Of a stretch of 64,000 nt of DNA, positions 18,795-27,883 are shown piece by piece. The DNA comes from JACKAL01 sp964400355. Lineage in GTDB: Bacteria; Bdellovibrionota; Bdellovibrionia; Bdellovibrionales; JAGQZY01. A program made the translations under genes and the position numbers. Numbering within the stretch: position 1 is the first letter of the stretch; the number at the start of each line of letters is the position of its first letter. The stretch is from positions 248,001 to 312,000 of the forward strand of contig CAYNTO010000002.1 of the NCBI GenBank assembly GCA_964400355.1, written 5' to 3'. The notes under the pieces are model-generated. The model was not told the origin of the DNA. It saw only the letters and a program-made list of their open reading frames with translations, and searched no databases.

Positions 18795-20127
18795 TCAGCG
18801 ACTTCCAAAAGGTTAAGAATATGATCTGGATATCCAACCAAATGGACCAGTGTTTGATGTAGTAGATGTCATGCTCAATACGATCTTTAATGCTCGTATC
18901 TCCGCGCAAACCATTGATCTGCGCCCAGCCGGAAACACCGGCGGGCATTTTGTGGCGAAGCATGTACCCGGGAATTTCACTCTTAAATTTATCCACAAAG
19001 TACGGGCGCTCCGGGCGCGGACCCACAAGGCTCATGGTACCATTGAGCACGTTGATGAGCTGCGGAAGTTCGTCCAAGCTCGATTTTCTGAGGAAATCGC
19101 CGAACTTTGTACGCCGACTATTGTGTTTGTTCGCCCACTCGGTGCGGTCCTCACCTTGTATAGCGGGCTTCATGCTGCGAAATTTCCACATGCGGAATAG
19201 ACGCCCGTGAATACCCATGCGTTCTTGCGAATAAAGTATTGGACCGGGAGAAGAAAGTTTTATTCCTACAGCGATCACCAAAAAGAGTGGCGAGAGGACA
19301 ACTAATCCGAACACACTGCCAAAAATATCCAGCAGACGTTTAAGGACCAAGAGATGTAAGGGGTGCTGCGTTTCGTTGAGATCTATACTCAAGATGCCGT
19401 CGCGGTAGCGCACCGAATGGCCGAGCAACATCGGCGTGGTCTCCATTAAGATACGAATAGGAATGACATCGAGCAAATGAGCTTTTAGAAATTCTTGCTC
19501 ACGAGCTTTGTCGTTCTCGCTGAAGCACACGTAGTACGCATTGACGGCCTTTTCGGTGACAAGGCGAGAGAGCTCGTCGGGGCTAATACTCGGTATGGCG
19601 GTGCGCGGGCGATTCTCCGGCGGGTGGACCCAGCCAATCAGCTCTATGTGGCGGTAGTGGAATTCATCGCGATGCAAATACTTTTCGGCAAGTTGAACCA
19701 CAGCGCGGCCGTTGCCGACGAGCACGACAGAATCTTTTTTTATTGTGCGGCGATCGAGGAACATGCGCACCATGAGCTTTTCAAAAATAAAAGCCATCGA
19801 GGAAATCGCTGTGTACATGATCAAGAATGCGCGCGATAAGCGATCGGGATAAAAAAAGTAAAGTAGCACTACCAATACAAAAATGGACTTCATGTTGGCT
19901 TTGGCTGTGCCGAGCACGATTTCGATAGGGCTAAAGCGCAGCAGAGAGTAGTGATTGAGACGCGCAAAAAACCATACGGTGATTCCCGATTGTACCAAGC
20001 CACCAATCAGGAACGCAAACTCCATGCCTTCCTGGCCAGATGCCACGCGAAAGCGCAACAAGTAGCAGGCAAACCATACGGCAAAGAATGTGAGTAAATC
20101 GCAGAGTAAGATAAGACGACTACGCAT
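18778..20127 (-). CDS. Exopolysaccharide polyprenyl-phosphate glycosylphosphotransferase (WcaJ/WbaP family)
   Basis: 449 aa. Four N-terminal membrane segments, a central Rossmann-like CoA-binding-type domain (SVVLVGNGRAV) and a C-terminal bacterial sugar transferase domain: LVLKRLLDIFGSVFGL, a membrane hairpin, WKFRSM, SSLDELPQLINVLNG and LVGPRPERP. It transfers a sugar-1-phosphate from a UDP-sugar to undecaprenyl phosphate, initiating the repeat unit at the inner membrane. Together with the galE gene this suggests a hexose-1-P initiating sugar. Confidence 0.93.
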   Translation of the reverse strand: MRSRLILLCDLLTFFAVWFACYLLRFRVASGQEGMEFAFLIGGLVQSGITVWFFARLNHYSLLRFSPIEIVLGTAKANMKSIFVLVVLLYFFYPDRLSRAFLIMYTAISSMAFIFEKLMVRMFLDRRTIKKDSVVLVGNGRAVVQLAEKYLHRDEFHYRHIELIGWVHPPENRPRTAIPSISPDELSRLVTEKAVNAYYVCFSENDKAREQEFLKAHLLDVIPIRILMETTPMLLGHSVRYRDGILSIDLNETQHPLHLLVLKRLLDIFGSVFGLVVLSPLFLVIAVGIKLSSPGPILYSQERMGIHGRLFRMWKFRSMKPAIQGEDRTEWANKHNSRRTKFGDFLRKSSLDELPQLINVLNGTMSLVGPRPERPYFVDKFKSEIPGYMLRHKMPAGVSGWAQINGLRGDTSIKDRIEHDIYYIKHWSIWLDIQIIFLTFWKSLIDRNA

Positions 20128-20283
20128 GCGTTCCGCCAGATTCGGTGACTGTGAATTCGAGTTGATGCGCCATTATCTTCATGATAGTTTTCGACTCTAT
20201 CTATAGCTGATTCCGACAAGTATCGACAATGAATAATGTTTACGGTGCGGTTGACGGGTCGCAACATTGCTGCGGGAGAATGC

Positions 20284-21402
20284 GTGCGTTCAAAACCATT
20301 AAAAGTTGCAGTTCTCCACGACTGGCTGGTGGGTTTTCGTGGTGGTGAGCGCATTCTCGAAGCGTTCTGTGAGATATATCCAGATGCAGACATATACACT
20401 TTGTTGCATAAAAAAGGCAGTGTTCCCGAAAGTATCGAGCGCCACAAAATCCACGTGAGTTTCCTCGATAAAATTCCTGGAATTTACGAAAACTACCGCA
20501 AGTTCTTGCCCCTATTTCCTCTGGCCGTCGACCGTATGGCGTTTTGCGATTCCTACGACCTCATCATCAGTTCCACTCACTGTGTAATTAAGGGAATGGG
20601 CAAGACTCCAGGTGCACTGCATGTGTCCTATGTGCACACGCCGATGCGCTACATGTACGACCAATTTGATATGTATTTTGGAGAGCACGCACCGTTGTAC
20701 CAACAATTGGGGGCACGTCTGTTTCGTCCTTATCTCACCAAGTGGGATAAAAACTCCAATGCCAATGTGGATCACATGATCAGCAACTCGCGCTTTGTTC
20801 GCGAGAGAATCGCCGCCGTTTATAATCGCACGGCTGAGGTTATACATCCTTTTGTGGACCTCAAAGATTTTGATCATCTCGATTTAAAGAAAAAGAGTGC
20901 GGGAGATTATTACTTGATGGTGAGTGCCTTTGCGCCCAACAAGCGAGTGGATCTGGCGATCGAGGCCTTCAACCAAAATGGAAAAAAATTAGTGATTGTC
21001 GGCAGTGGCCAGCAAGAGCAGGAACTGCGTGCGAATGCCAATTCGAACGTTGAGTTTTTAGGAGCCTGTGATCGCCAAGCCATTGTGGATCTTTACTTTA
21101 AAGCGAAAGGTTTTATTTTCCCTGGAATCGAAGATTTTGGAATCACTCCACTCGAGAGCTTGGCCGCCGGGACTCCCTTGATCGCATTTCGGCGTGGTGG
21201 AGTGTTGGAGACGAACACGGAGGACACGGCGGAATTCTTTGATGATCAATCTTCTGCGGCGCTCGTCGCCGCTATTGAACGTTTTGAAAGAAGGCAGTTT
21301 GATCCCCTAAAATTGCGCCACCATGCGGAGAACTTTTCGAAACAACGTTTTATTGCAGAAATAGGTCAATTTATCGATAGGAAGCTGCAGCTTAATAGTT
21401 GA
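20284..21402 (+). CDS. Glycosyltransferase family 4 (mannosyltransferase-like)
   Basis: 372 aa. VAVLHDWLVGFRGGERILE at the N-terminus, YVHTPMRYMYDQFD in the acceptor domain and GIEDFGITPLESLAAGTP (EX7E) in the donor domain place it with WbaZ-like GT4 transferases. A frame from ATG 20236 exists, but GTG 20284 is preferred: GGGAG lies 6 nt upstream of it and homology-like sequence starts just after. It is divergent from the polyprenyl sugar transferase gene and followed by galE. Confidence 0.87.
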   Translation: MRSKPLKVAVLHDWLVGFRGGERILEAFCEIYPDADIYTLLHKKGSVPESIERHKIHVSFLDKIPGIYENYRKFLPLFPLAVDRMAFCDSYDLIISSTHCVIKGMGKTPGALHVSYVHTPMRYMYDQFDMYFGEHAPLYQQLGARLFRPYLTKWDKNSNANVDHMISNSRFVRERIAAVYNRTAEVIHPFVDLKDFDHLDLKKKSAGDYYLMVSAFAPNKRVDLAIEAFNQNGKKLVIVGSGQQEQELRANANSNVEFLGACDRQAIVDLYFKAKGFIFPGIEDFGITPLESLAAGTPLIAFRRGGVLETNTEDTAEFFDDQSSAALVAAIERFERRQFDPLKLRHHAENFSKQRFIAEIGQFIDRKLQLNS

Positions 21403-21469
21403 GCACGCTTGCAACTGTTGCGGGCGATAAGGACTCATGCTAGCTTAGCCCCACCTGAGGAACTTCTGG

Positions 21470-22462
21470 ATGCACACTACTGATCGAAAAACTATCATTG
21501 TCACTGGCGGTGCAGGCTACATCGGTAGTCACGCGTGCAAAGCGCTGGCCCAAGCGGGCTACTCGCCCTTGGTGATCGATAACTTGAGTTCCGGCCGCGC
21601 CGACTTTGCGAAGTGGGGAGAACTCGCGGTGGGGGAACTGGAAGACACTGAATTTCTCCGAAAAGTCTTTGCGGCTCACAGTGTGGAGGCCGTCATGCAC
21701 TTTGCATCGCTCATCAATGTTGGGGAGTCGGTCAAGAATCCGCTTTTATACTATGACAAGAACATCGTGCCGGCGCTACGCCTGTTGCAAGTGATGCGCG
21801 AATTTCAAATAAAAAAAATGATCTTTTCCAGCACTTGCGCTGTTTACGGCACTCCCGAAAGAATTCCCATGACCGAGGATTTACCGCAGGCGCCAATGAA
21901 TCCCTACGGCAAAAGCAAATGGACCATCGAGAACCTGCTCAAGGACTTGGTGAGTGCTGGTGCAATGTCTGTCGTGTCATTGAGATACTTTAATGCATGT
22001 GGCGCCGATCTGGAGGGCGAGGTGGGCGAAGACCACCATCCGGAAACACATCTGATCCCTTTAGCTATTCGTGCGGCGCTCGATCCCGTTTATACACTCA
22101 AAGTGTTTGGCTCCGATTATCCAACCGCCGACGGCACCTGTGTGCGTGATTATGTGCACGTCGCTGATTTGGCGGATGCTCACGTTTTAGCCTTAAAAAG
22201 TTTGCGGAACGAACCGCACATGGATATCTACAATTTGGGAGCAGCCCGCGGCTACTCTATTTACGAAATCATCCGTGAGATTGAGGCAGTGAGTGGCAAC
22301 AAGGTCAAGTACACAGTGGAAGGCCGTCGTGAGGGCGATCCAGCTGTGCTGGTGGCCGACAGTCAAAAGATCCAGGCGCAGTTGGGCTGGAAACCTAAAC
22401 ACTCGGATCTTCGGACCATAATTTCGTCGGCAATTCGCTGGTACAATAAACTGGGTCATTAG
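21470..22462 (+). CDS. galE: UDP-glucose 4-epimerase GalE
   Basis: 330 aa, an extended SDR interconverting UDP-Glc and UDP-Gal. VTGGAGYIGSH at residues 10-20, FSSTCAVYG (catalytic Ser/Thr area), NPYGKSK (YxxxK) and the C-terminal NLGAARGYSI are all present. A GAGGAA sequence lies close to the ATG. It supplies UDP-Gal or a related sugar nucleotide to the glycan locus and is its last recognisable gene. Confidence 0.95.
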   Translation: MHTTDRKTIIVTGGAGYIGSHACKALAQAGYSPLVIDNLSSGRADFAKWGELAVGELEDTEFLRKVFAAHSVEAVMHFASLINVGESVKNPLLYYDKNIVPALRLLQVMREFQIKKMIFSSTCAVYGTPERIPMTEDLPQAPMNPYGKSKWTIENLLKDLVSAGAMSVVSLRYFNACGADLEGEVGEDHHPETHLIPLAIRAALDPVYTLKVFGSDYPTADGTCVRDYVHVADLADAHVLALKSLRNEPHMDIYNLGAARGYSIYEIIREIEAVSGNKVKYTVEGRREGDPAVLVADSQKIQAQLGWKPKHSDLRTIISSAIRWYNKLGH

Positions 22463-22513
22463 TTATTGACCCCACAGTTTGCCTCTTGAATAATAACGTT
22501 CAGAGGTGCCACC

Positions 22514-23821
22514 ATGAATCCAACAACACTCCAAATTTTAGCGACCATCATTTTTGCAATAGCCATACTTCACACCTTTTCTGTAGGTTATTTTCAACGT
22601 CTGGCTCACCGCTATCCCGAGGGATCTATTGGCGAAAATCTCTGCCACTTTCTTGGCGAGGTGGAAGCGGTGTTTGGTATCTGGGCCGGAGTTTTTATAT
22701 GTGCCTATTCTCTGTTGGACAACTTTGCAGTTTATGATCAAGACCACAAGCTCATTAGTGGCGCCCTCCATTATTTGGAATCGCTCAATTTTACCGAACC
22801 TGCCTTTGTGTTTGTTATTATGGCCATGGCGAGCACGAGACCGGTCGTGTGGATCGCTGACAAAATGATCACTCTGGTGAGTAAAGGTCTTCCGGTTCCA
22901 CGAAAAATGGCGTTTTATGTAACGGCCCTCACCCTGGGACCGCTGTTGGGCTCGTTCATTACTGAGCCTGCTGCGATGACGTTGATTGCTCTTATCCTCG
23001 TCAATTACTTTTATAACGATAAGAACATGAGTCGCAAATTTAAGTATGCGACTATTGGCTTATTGTTTGTGAATGTTTCTATTGGCGGCACTCTCACCCA
23101 TTTTGCAGCACCGCCGGTCTTGATGGTGGCGGGAAAGTATGGCTGGGGTATTGAATTTATGTTTTTCCATTTTGGACTCAAGTCGATGCTTGCCGTAATT
23201 ATATCTACGGCTATCACTGCGTTCTACTTTCGCAAAGAATTGGGTGGTCCGCTGAAAGCCTCTGAGAAGAAGAGTCAAAAATTAGAGCCACGATTGTGGG
23301 TTGTGGCCGTGCATCTTCTTTTTTTAGCGGGCGTTGTTGTAGGGGCACACCATATTGTGTTCTTCATGGGTTTGCTTTTGTTTTTCCTGGGTTTTGTCAC
23401 TGTCACTCAAGAATATCAGGACACCGTGAAACTCAAAGAGTCTTTGATGGTGGGATTTTTTCTTGCAGGCCTTATCGTGATCGGAAACATGCAGGCCTGG
23501 TGGCTTCAAGAGGTGTTCAAACATCTGGGTGATTTGGCGTTGTATTTTGGAGCGACGGGACTTACCGCAATTACCGACAATGCGGCCCTCACGTATTTGG
23601 GCTCTTTGGTGGAGCTTTCTGATTCTGCAAAATATTATTTAGTTGCAGGCGCAGTAACGGGTGGAGGACTTACGGTTATTGCCAATGCCCCGAATCCTGC
23701 TGGCTATGGAATACTCAAGGGCTGTTTTGAGGACAACTCGATCAGTCCACTCTATCTTTTTCTCGGAGCATTGGGGCCAACAGTTGTGGCAATCGCTTGT
23801 TTCCTTTTGCTACCGCTTTAA
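22514..23821 (+). CDS. Putative Na+/H+ antiporter family membrane protein
   Basis: 435 aa, about eleven membrane segments. Matches the pattern of the putative Na+/H+ antiporter family (PF07399-like), distantly related to the ion-transporter superfamily: SFITEPAAMTLIALIL, SIGGTLTHFAAPPVLMVA and TAITDNAALTYLGSLVEL, paired repeats with acidic and Asn residues inside membrane helices. Ion specificity is not tested by the sequence. A GAGGTG sequence precedes the ATG. Confidence 0.8.
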   Translation: MNPTTLQILATIIFAIAILHTFSVGYFQRLAHRYPEGSIGENLCHFLGEVEAVFGIWAGVFICAYSLLDNFAVYDQDHKLISGALHYLESLNFTEPAFVFVIMAMASTRPVVWIADKMITLVSKGLPVPRKMAFYVTALTLGPLLGSFITEPAAMTLIALILVNYFYNDKNMSRKFKYATIGLLFVNVSIGGTLTHFAAPPVLMVAGKYGWGIEFMFFHFGLKSMLAVIISTAITAFYFRKELGGPLKASEKKSQKLEPRLWVVAVHLLFLAGVVVGAHHIVFFMGLLLFFLGFVTVTQEYQDTVKLKESLMVGFFLAGLIVIGNMQAWWLQEVFKHLGDLALYFGATGLTAITDNAALTYLGSLVELSDSAKYYLVAGAVTGGGLTVIANAPNPAGYGILKGCFEDNSISPLYLFLGALGPTVVAIACFLLLPL

Positions 23822-23920
23822 GCGCCTCAGCGTCGCCGTTTTTAATAGCGCCTATCAGTAGCGAGAACTCTTGCCAGTGCTCGCCGCGGTTGATAGCGTG
23901 AATTATCAAGGAGAAACTCT

Positions 23921-24487
23921 ATGAAATTAGCTATTGTTACCATCGCACTTTTTATTTTTGCCTCTTGTAGCCAAAAACATCACGACCACGGTCATGATCA
24001 CAGCGACCATCATCACGCGGATCATCATCATGATGCCAGTGGTGGGGATCACCATCATGCGCAGCCCGCCGACAAAGGGAGCTGCACGGTTTGCAATAAA
24101 GATGGCGACGAAGGTGCTCAGTGTGCCGAGTGCAAAGCTGCTGATAAAAAAGCCGAGTCTTGCTGTGCCGCCGGAAAAACCTGCACACACAAAGACGGTG
24201 CCTCCTGTTCTGCGGAGGTGGCTCACATCACCACTAGCCCCAAATTATTAAAGAGCATCTCTCAGGAAGAGTTCTCAAAGGTGTACGGTAAAAACCGCGA
24301 GCAGCTCGGGCAAAAATGCTCCACACCGGCGCAAAAATACTGCGGCAAAACGACTAAAGACATCAACGTCAACGAAACTGAAGCAGCGTGCTTGTGGACT
24401 AAAGTTTTTCGCTCTACGCGTGAGTCGCTTCCGGAGCTCGACGGTACACCGTGTGCGAAGATGATCAAAGGATTTGCCAAAAAATAG
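23921..24487 (+). CDS. His- and Cys-rich lipoprotein, probable metal binder
   Basis: 188 aa. Signal peptide with lipobox FASC (Cys16). Mature residues ~19-50 are a His/Asp tract with about 15 His, followed by ~45 residues with about 11 Cys arranged as CTVC, CAEC, SCC and CTH elements. The last 80 residues are a more ordinary domain with four further Cys. This composition fits periplasmic or outer-membrane binding or storage of Zn, Cu or Ni, which is inference. AAGGAGAA lies 5 nt before the ATG. I do not recognise the C-terminal domain. A hairpin repeat element starts 14 nt after its stop codon. Confidence 0.75.
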   Translation: MKLAIVTIALFIFASCSQKHHDHGHDHSDHHHADHHHDASGGDHHHAQPADKGSCTVCNKDGDEGAQCAECKAADKKAESCCAAGKTCTHKDGASCSAEVAHITTSPKLLKSISQEEFSKVYGKNREQLGQKCSTPAQKYCGKTTKDINVNETEAACLWTKVFRSTRESLPELDGTPCAKMIKGFAKK

Positions 24488-24500
24488 CCCCGACGCAGTC

Positions 24501-24656
24501 GGCGGTCGAGTTTTGGTAGTGATTTTTTTTGTAGTGCATTTTGAGCGGACGGCCATCCATGGCCTGCGCACTCGTCGGCTGCGCCGATCGCGTCCCGCTC
24601 TCGTGAGCCCGCGCAAAAAGCACTACAAAAAAAATCACTACCAAAACTCGACCGCC
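24501..24656 (+). repeat. Hairpin repeat element, copy A: 37-bp inverted arms around a shared core
   Basis: Bases 24501-24537 and 24620-24656 are perfect 37-bp inverted repeats. The 82-nt centre contains, at 24542-24612, a 71-bp core that recurs identically in inverted orientation at 24914-24984. The arms themselves are not shared with copy B. The element begins 14 nt after the stop of the His/Cys-rich lipoprotein gene and would form a very long 3' stem-loop in its mRNA. The core has its own short inverted segments (GAGCGG with CCGCTC, GGCC with GGCC). Confidence 0.9.
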
Positions 24657-24878
24657 TCTCATTAATGGAATGCGGCTCTTATCAGAAGTACCGCTCTGTT
24701 GAGGAAAATCAGTCTTCGGTCCTCAGGCACTCAATTTAGTAAATAGTTTTTTCAATTCATTTCACAGTTCTCTCAATAGAAATTCCCACTTTAAAGAACC
24801 TTACCTTTAGAAACCAATAACTCTCTTTAAATCAAACCCTTCCAGCGCCGGCGGCGCTTCACTCGGAGCGCGGGGTCC
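24657..24878. other. Intergenic spacer between two hairpin elements
   Basis: 222 bp between repeat copies A and B. It is mostly AT-rich with no credible reading frame on either strand. Near its right end is a small GC hairpin, AGCGCC-GGC-GGCGCT. Nothing else is recognisable. Confidence 0.6.
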
Positions 24879-25016
24879 CTTTTCTTAATCTGGATTCGTG
24901 AATGCTCGTTAGAGCGGGCTCACGAGAGCGGGACGCGATCGGCGCAGCCGACGAGTGCGCAGGCCATGGATGGCCGTCCGCTCACACCAGCATTCACGAA
25001 TCCAGATTAAGAAAAG
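24879..25016 (-). repeat. Hairpin repeat element, copy B: 28-bp inverted arms around the same core
   Basis: Bases 24879-24906 and 24989-25016 are perfect 28-bp inverted repeats around an 82-nt centre, the same centre length as copy A. The 71-bp core at 24914-24984 is identical to the copy A core on the opposite strand. The right arm overlaps the last codons and stop of the PhoX-like gene. So, as in copy A, the order along the upstream gene's mRNA is gene end, arm, core, complementary arm. Confidence 0.9.
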
Positions 25017-26608
25017 CTTGGTACCCTGATCGCGACTACAGAAGATCGAGGAAGCCCACTGCGATCAGGCCACGTGCTTGTAGGATGTGCTGGGTCCATG
25101 GTCTCGGCTCCAGGATGTTGCACGGAGAGGAATAGAGTTTTTCCGTCGGGAGAAAAGGTGGGACCAGTGAATTCTGCGTCTACGGGAGCAGAGGCCACCT
25201 GATAGGCGCGGCCAGCATGGGGGCCCTTCATAGGTATAAAAAAGAGCCCGTTGTTTCCCAATCCTTTGTAGCGCCCTTCGCGAATGTGGTACTCGGCCAT
25301 GTCGGTGGTCATCCATAGATTGCCGTTGCGATCGAATGCCAGGTTGTCGGGGCAGGCAAAGTTATTGTGAGGGCCACCAGCTAAAAAGATTTTTGATTCA
25401 AACTCCAGGGCGCCGTGATCGCTGTTTTTTTCGCTGATCTTGAGCAGTCCGCCGTGGATGTTGCCTTGAGCTACGTTATTCGTAAGAGAGACAATCACGT
25501 TTTTGGTGTGCGGATCCACTTCTATGTCTTCGGGCCGATCCTGAGGAGTGCCGCCGGCAAGTGTAGCCGCGTAGCTGGCGTAGGTGAGCACATCCAGCTG
25601 GTTTTTAAAATGGGCTCGCAGCAATGGGTTTATACTTAGATCTATGGGGATCCATTTTCCATTTTTGGTATCGGCAACATAGAGAGTTCCCGCGTCCAAG
25701 TGGTTAGAACTCTGAGAAATAAATTTAAAAATGCCCCCGCCGATACGGTCTTCTCCCATGTAGACTACGATCTTGCCATCGTCGGCTTTGGCAACAGTGG
25801 CGCCTTCGTGTTCAAAACGACCCAATGCTATTTGTTTTTTGGCCTTTCCCGTAAACGGATCCACTTCCACCACCCATCCATAATGTTCTGGAGGGTTGGG
25901 GAAGTGCTCATACCAGTTCATTTTCTTTTGCGGAATAAATTCGCGTCTCTGATTTTTAAAAGACGCGTCTCCGTAGTAAATGTCGTAATTTTCTTCGCAC
26001 GTGAGAATGGTGTTCCAGGGTGTATGGCCACCGCTACAATTGGTGACCATGCCCATGGCTGCCTTTTGACCACGGATGGAAACGCCGCCGCTAAATGGTA
26101 TTACGGTGCGCGCATCGATACGGCGATTGTGTTTGGAGTTGGGGACATATCGCCAAATGCCGTTTTCAATCCGAATGTGAACTAAAGACCCACCGATGAC
26201 CTGCATCTCTTTTTCCATATGTTTTTTCGTGCGGGGTGCATCGGCTTTTTGGTTATGGATCATCACCGGATGAAAGTATTCATGGTTGGCCCACAAAATT
26301 CCCTCATTCCCGGAGGTGTCGAGCAGCGTAAAGTGCAAAAAATCGTTGTGTGTGCCAAAGCGCAGAGTGCGGGTGAGGGGATCGTCGTAGCGGATCAGTA
26401 CAGAGTGCTCAAATCCGGGGGCCAGCAAAAGATCATCGGCAGTAGATGGAGTGAGCGGCGTAAATGGAAGTGGTGCAGACTTTTCTAAGAGGCTGCACGC
26501 GGCAGTAAAAGCCGTGCCAGCAAAACCGGTTAAAAGCGCAGTTCGTCCCATGAACTCCATGAAGTCTCGGCGATTATATATAGTAGAGAGGGCGCGCTGT
26601 TTTCTCAC
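25007..26608 (-). CDS. Tat-exported PhoX/DUF839-family phosphatase-like protein
   Basis: 533 aa. The N-terminus has the twin-arginine motif NRRDFMEFMG and a hydrophobic stretch ending in TAACS, a possible lipoprotein cleavage site. The mature part has PhoX-family blocks in order: WANHEYF, TCEENYD, GWVVEVDPFTG, GRFEHEGATV, MGEDRIGGG, DRPEDIEVDP, CPDNLAFD and PTFSPDGKTLFLSVQHPG. PhoX enzymes are Ca/Fe-dependent alkaline phosphatases folded in the cytoplasm and exported by Tat. Its last three codons lie inside the arm of hairpin element B. Confidence 0.87.
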   Translation of the reverse strand: MRKQRALSTIYNRRDFMEFMGRTALLTGFAGTAFTAACSLLEKSAPLPFTPLTPSTADDLLLAPGFEHSVLIRYDDPLTRTLRFGTHNDFLHFTLLDTSGNEGILWANHEYFHPVMIHNQKADAPRTKKHMEKEMQVIGGSLVHIRIENGIWRYVPNSKHNRRIDARTVIPFSGGVSIRGQKAAMGMVTNCSGGHTPWNTILTCEENYDIYYGDASFKNQRREFIPQKKMNWYEHFPNPPEHYGWVVEVDPFTGKAKKQIALGRFEHEGATVAKADDGKIVVYMGEDRIGGGIFKFISQSSNHLDAGTLYVADTKNGKWIPIDLSINPLLRAHFKNQLDVLTYASYAATLAGGTPQDRPEDIEVDPHTKNVIVSLTNNVAQGNIHGGLLKISEKNSDHGALEFESKIFLAGGPHNNFACPDNLAFDRNGNLWMTTDMAEYHIREGRYKGLGNNGLFFIPMKGPHAGRAYQVASAPVDAEFTGPTFSPDGKTLFLSVQHPGAETMDPAHPTSTWPDRSGLPRSSVVAIRVPSFS

Positions 26609-26718
26609 AATGAATCACTAGGATATCAACGTTGTTCCATAGTGATCAAGTGAGGGTTGTGTCGGCGAATATGGAGGAAGTTCCCGGTTTTTGGCGATTG
26701 ATTGTACGTCTCAGGCCT

Positions 26719-26783
26719 ATTTTCGTCCCAGACCCCGATAAATTAGAGCTTAGGTCTCGCGATCATGGTCTTAGGACGAAAAT
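26719..26783. promoter_or_regulatory. Inverted repeat upstream of the coiled-coil SH3 gene
   Basis: ATTTTCGTCC-c-AGACC at 26719-26734 pairs with GGTCT-ta-GGACGAAAAT at 26767-26783: a 10-bp outer stem and a 5-bp inner stem around a 32-nt loop. It lies 57 nt before the ATG at 26841, so it could be a 5'-UTR structure or an operator. No U-tract follows directly, which argues against a terminator. Confidence 0.5.
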
Positions 26784-26840
26784 CATAAGAAATTCACGTT
26801 TAACACCGAAAATTCATCAAGAAGAAATAAAGGAGACGTT

Positions 26841-27806
26841 ATGAAAGTTACAAAATTATTACCCATGAGCCTTGCGATCGTTGCTTTGGCTTTCACAAAT
26901 GTAGCATCAGCCAACTCTGAAGAAGTTATGGGAGAGTTGATGGAAGTAGAGCAAGCTATTGCTGATTCTGAAGCCGCTAAAACTGAGGCCGCAGAAACTG
27001 CAACTCGCTTATCTAAAGAGAAAAAAGAATCCGCTTCAATGCGCGAAAAAGCAAATAGTGAACTCAAGCGTGCTCAGCGCGAAGAAGAGCGCTCACGTGA
27101 GCGAATCGCTCTGAACGAAAAGAAAATTTTGGCCGCTCAAGACGAAATCGAAAAAGCCAAAAAAGATATGGAAGATTCCAAAGAGCTAATGGACAAACTC
27201 AAGCTCGATATGGAGAAGTCACAAGCCGAAGTAGAAAATATCGCTAAAGAAGTAGCGCGTACAAAAGAACTTCGTAAAGAAGCTCTTCTTGAAAAACAAA
27301 ATGTTGTGAACGACCATAAGAAATTCATGACGAAAATGGAAAATCTTCGCAAAGAGGAAAAAGCTGCTCTTAAAGAACTCTCGCGCGCCGAAGCAGAACT
27401 TGCTCGCGTTCGTGAAAAGGCGAAAGAGTCATTTGCTAATGGCAATGGCGAAAGCAAAGAGTATCTCCGCATCATCGAAGAACATCGTGAGTCGGTTAAG
27501 AAAATCGGCAAGAAGCTCGACGAGTTGGAAGTAGAAATCGAAGTGGACAAAGCCTACGAAGAAAAGAAAGAGCGTAAGCAAGTTGCAGTTCAAAGAACAA
27601 GAACTCTTGCTAGCATCGCTACGGGTAAGTTTGCAAAGATCACTTCACCAGCTTGTAACATTCGCTCGTTCCCATCATCTGACTCCAAGGTGATTGGTAC
27701 ATACAAGCACGGTCGCAAAGTGCACGTAAAAATCCATGATAAGTCTTGGTACACCAGCGTGTACAACGGCGAAAAAGTATTCATGGGTTCAGGTTGTTTT
27801 GAATAA
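26841..27806 (+). CDS. Secreted coiled-coil protein with C-terminal SH3-like domain
   Basis: 321 aa. Sec signal peptide (residues 1-24, cleavage after ASA). Residues ~25-240 are a charged Glu/Lys/Ala heptad coiled coil. The last ~60 residues form an SH3b-like domain (ITSPACNIRSFPSSDSKVIG then KVHVKIHDKSWY) with two Cys. Such proteins act in the periplasm on or near peptidoglycan, often as spacers or hydrolase regulators, by analogy only. AAGGAGACGTT lies just before the ATG, and the gene is followed by a strong terminator. I do not recognise a named family. Confidence 0.75.
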   Translation: MKVTKLLPMSLAIVALAFTNVASANSEEVMGELMEVEQAIADSEAAKTEAAETATRLSKEKKESASMREKANSELKRAQREEERSRERIALNEKKILAAQDEIEKAKKDMEDSKELMDKLKLDMEKSQAEVENIAKEVARTKELRKEALLEKQNVVNDHKKFMTKMENLRKEEKAALKELSRAEAELARVREKAKESFANGNGESKEYLRIIEEHRESVKKIGKKLDELEVEIEVDKAYEEKKERKQVAVQRTRTLASIATGKFAKITSPACNIRSFPSSDSKVIGTYKHGRKVHVKIHDKSWYTSVYNGEKVFMGSGCFE

Positions 27807-27848
27807 TTAGAAAAGTTTTTAGAGTACAGTAATCGTCTCTTCTTCTTG

Positions 27849-27881
27849 GAGGCTGGTGTAAAAAACCAGCCTCTTTTTTTT
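27849..27881 (+). terminator. Rho-independent terminator of the coiled-coil SH3 gene
   Basis: GAGGCTGGT (27849-27857), a 7-nt loop, ACCAGCCTC (27865-27873), then eight T residues. A perfect 9-bp stem 43 nt after the stop codon. Confidence 0.93.
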
Positions 27882-27883
27882 CG

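Noticed and set aside
24555..24602. A 15-codon mini-ORF inside the 71-bp repeat core, present in both copies
   Set aside because: It is identical only because the core is identical; it has no SD sequence and is better explained as part of the repeat.
26609..26840. tRNA or small RNA gene suggested by a GTTCCCGG-like string
   Set aside because: No cloverleaf can be drawn around it; only the 26719-26783 stem is convincing.
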